Assembly: GCA_009702525.1 (NCBI GenBank)
Contig: WLHW01000059.1
Coordinates: forward strand, 1-7,026
DNA length: 7,026 nt
Reading direction: 5' to 3'
Source: Actinomycetota bacterium
GTDB taxonomy: Bacteria > Actinomycetota > Actinomycetes > Nanopelagicales > Nanopelagicaceae
Under the pieces are notes generated by a model that was not told the origin of the DNA, did no database searches, and saw only the letters and a list, made by a program, of their open reading frames with translations. The translations under genes and the position numbers were made by a program. Shown one piece after another: positions 5,831-7,026 of this stretch (the first letter of the stretch is position 1; each line of letters opens with the position of its first letter).

Positions 5831-6496
5831 TTATGGGTAGTAGCGGCCTAACTCCCAATCTGCGCTTGCATTGCTTCGTTCATATCTCAAGCGATCATGT
5901 AATCGCGAATAACGTCCCTGCCAAAATTCAATCTGAAGTGGCGTGACGCGATATCCACCCCACTGTGGTGGACAAGGGACCGTTGATCCTTCAGGCCACT
6001 TCTGTGCCGCACCCTGGAATCTCTGCTCTAGCTCTTCACGCGATAACAAAGGTGCTGATTGATGGCTGGCCCATGCACCGATTTGTGATGACCATGGGCG
6101 ACTAGCGAAATACGCTTCAGATTCTTCGCGCGAAGTTTTTTCGGCAACACCACTAATTGAAACTTGCCGCTCCATCACATACCAAGGAAAGAGCAACGAG
6201 ACGTGTGGATTCAATTCAATTGCATGTCCTTTGCGCGATGAGTAATTAGAGTAAAAAGTAAAGCCACCGTGGGAGATATCTTTTAATAAAACCGTACGTG
6301 AAGTGATGGATGAGTCTGGGCCTTGCGTCGAGAGCACCATGGCATTTGCTTCAATGATCATTAGATTGTCATGGGCTTCGCGCAGCCAGTTTTCAAAGGC
6401 ATCGAAAGGATTTTTAGGCAAGGTTTCAATGCCTTGTTCGCCATACGAACGTCGCATTGCAGCGATTTCTGCGGGGCCAAAACTCTTCTCGCTCAT
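5831..6496 (-). CDS. pdxH: Pyridoxine/pyridoxamine 5'-phosphate oxidase
   Basis: This FMN enzyme oxidises pyridoxamine or pyridoxine 5'-phosphate to pyridoxal 5'-phosphate with O2, the final or salvage step of vitamin B6 metabolism in the cytoplasm. From the ATG at 6496 the protein has 221 residues. Conserved blocks, numbered from an alternative GTG six codons upstream, are MRRSYGEQGIE (20-30), SRTVLLKD (72-79, FMN), FYSNYSSRKG (87-96), VMERQVSISG (113-122), SRPWSSQIGAWASHQS (138-153), PPQWGGYRV (182-190) and IEFWQGRYSRLHDR (195-208). The usual terminal WxxxRLxP reads WELGRYYP. The ATG is preferred over the GTG at 6514 because it leaves about 13 residues before MRRSY, as in E. coli PdxH, and begins MSEK; neither start has an ideal ribosome binding site. 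It is the first gene of the minus-strand operon and is divergent from the citrate synthase gene. Confidence 0.96.
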   Translation of the reverse strand: MSEKSFGPAEIAAMRRSYGEQGIETLPKNPFDAFENWLREAHDNLMIIEANAMVLSTQGPDSSITSRTVLLKDISHGGFTFYSNYSSRKGHAIELNPHVSLLFPWYVMERQVSISGVAEKTSREESEAYFASRPWSSQIGAWASHQSAPLLSREELEQRFQGAAQKWPEGSTVPCPPQWGGYRVTPLQIEFWQGRYSRLHDRLRYERSNASADWELGRYYP

Positions 6497-6553
6497 AGGT
6501 GTATCGAACCTCACTTTCGTTGTGAGTGCATCCTCGGGTTGGCATGGTCGCCA

Positions 6554-6572
6554 GCACCCCTTGTATAGGTGC
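6554..6572. promoter_or_regulatory. Inverted repeat in the pdxH/citrate synthase divergent region
   Basis: GCACC (6554-6558) and GGTGC (6568-6572) flank CCTTGTATA in the 117-base gap between the two divergent genes. The TA-rich centre gives TATA-like matches on both strands (TATAGG on +, TATACA on -). TTGGCA at 6539-6544 could serve as a -35 for the + strand with a long spacer. The repeat could be an operator overlapping one or both promoters, or chance. No complete promoter consensus is found in the gap. Confidence 0.3.
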
Positions 6573-6600
6573 AGAATTAGGCCATTGAACTACCCACACA

Positions 6601-6607
6601 AAAGGAG
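6601..6607 (+). promoter_or_regulatory. Shine-Dalgarno sequence that sets the GTG start of citrate synthase
   Basis: AAAGGAG stands 6 bases before GTG at 6614. No in-frame ATG lies nearby and the family-conserved residues begin right after this GTG, so the site decides the start. Confidence 0.85.
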
Positions 6608-6613
6608 TCCATC

Positions 6614-7026
6614 GTGCCAGAGAGTTTCAAGCCCGGTCTAGAAGGTGTTATTGCTTTTGAGTCTGAGATTGCTGAGCCAGACAAAGAGGGTGGTTCGCTT
6701 CGATACCGCGGCGTAGATATTGAAGAACTCGTTGGTCGTGTTTCATTTGGAAACGTATGGGGCTTGCTAGTTGATGATCAATTTAATCCAGGACTTCCTA
6801 ATGCTGAAAAATTTCCGCTACCAGTTCACTCAGGTGATGTGCGTGTAGATGTTCAAGCTGCGATTTCGATGTTAGCTCCAGCATGGGGTTTTAAGCCTCT
6901 TTTAGATATCGATGATGTTGAAGCTCGCAGTAATTTAGCGCGCGCATCAGTCATGGTGCTTTCATATCTCGCACAAGCTGCACGCGGATTAATTGCTCCC
7001 GCAAGTCCAGAATCTGAGATTGATAA
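6614..7026 (+). CDS. Citrate synthase, 5' part only
   Basis: The enzyme condenses oxaloacetate and acetyl-CoA to citrate, the entry step of the TCA cycle. The gene starts at GTG with a strong ribosome binding site. It has 137 complete codons in the window, about a third of the usual 370-430 residues, and continues past the right edge. The reading frame is unbroken. Recognisable blocks are FKPGLEGVIAFESEIAEPD (5-23), GGSLRYRGVDIEELVGRVSF (26-45), VWGLLVD, the segment VHSGDVRVDVQAAISMLAP, KPLLDIDD and ARASVMVLSYLAQAARG. These match the actinobacterial citrate synthase lineage (CitA or citrate synthase 2 in annotations). The catalytic His and Asp residues lie beyond the window, so activity, and the distinction from a 2-methylcitrate synthase paralogue, cannot be checked here. 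It is transcribed divergently from pdxH. Confidence 0.93.
   Translation, partial: MPESFKPGLEGVIAFESEIAEPDKEGGSLRYRGVDIEELVGRVSFGNVWGLLVDDQFNPGLPNAEKFPLPVHSGDVRVDVQAAISMLAPAWGFKPLLDIDDVEARSNLARASVMVLSYLAQAARGLIAPASPESEID

Noticed and set aside
6511..6531. Six-codon minus-strand upstream ORF (ATG to TGA) before pdxH overlapping the alternative GTG start
   Set aside because: Its GAGG touches the ATG with no spacer, and an ORF of six codons is expected by chance.
6520..6600. Minus-strand stretch with a D-arm-like GTAGTTCAATGG, an anticodon-arm-like GCACCT-loop-GGGTGC and nearly pairing ends, suggesting a tRNA
   Set aside because: There is no T-arm with a GTTCGAAT-like loop at the right place, the D stem does not close, and the acceptor ends have two mismatches in seven. 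It is better read as a promoter region with an inverted repeat.

Overview
The window is a stretch of core chromosome from a low-GC actinobacterium. The actinobacterial assignment rests on the protein families: DUF3027 and DUF2530 are families I know essentially only from Actinomycetota, GroEL ends in an actinobacterial GGGDMDF tail, the cold-shock protein carries the long actinobacterial C-terminal extension, and SerC and citrate synthase are the actinobacterial types. The base composition looks mid-40s % GC by eye, far below streptomycetes or mycobacteria. Streamlined aquatic lineages such as acI/Nanopelagicales fit this best, but that placement is inference.

Layout, left to right. The 3' half of groEL (to 772) enters from outside the window. 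A hairpin follows, then a DUF3027 gene (852-1580) and a long cold-shock protein gene (1640-2023), all on the + strand. A small DUF2530 membrane protein gene (2020-2208, -) converges on the cold-shock gene and shares the bases of its stop codon. It starts only 12 bases from a divergent MFS transporter gene (2221-3498, +). The minus strand then carries a compact operon, read right to left: pdxH, serC, a second MFS transporter gene, and a 26-codon hydrophobic small ORF (3466-3546) coupled to the transporter by an ATGA overlap. Divergent from pdxH, the citrate synthase gene starts at 6614 (GTG) and runs off the right edge.

Functional links. PdxH makes pyridoxal 5'-phosphate, and SerC, encoded immediately downstream, is a PLP enzyme of serine synthesis. 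The second MFS transporter and the small hydrophobic ORF follow with overlapping codons and so are probably co-translated. The remaining genes are housekeeping: protein folding, RNA chaperoning and TCA-cycle entry. No mobile element, CRISPR array, rRNA or convincing tRNA is present, and no gap between genes is longer than about 120 bases.

The most interesting items are the tiny membrane ORF at the end of the pdxH operon, the two competing start signals of the DUF3027 gene (a TANNNT box at leaderless spacing versus AGGAGG plus an in-frame CTG inside a hairpin), and the cold-shock protein whose RNP2 motif has lost its His and second aromatic residue. I found no evidence of a dramatic unknown multi-gene system.
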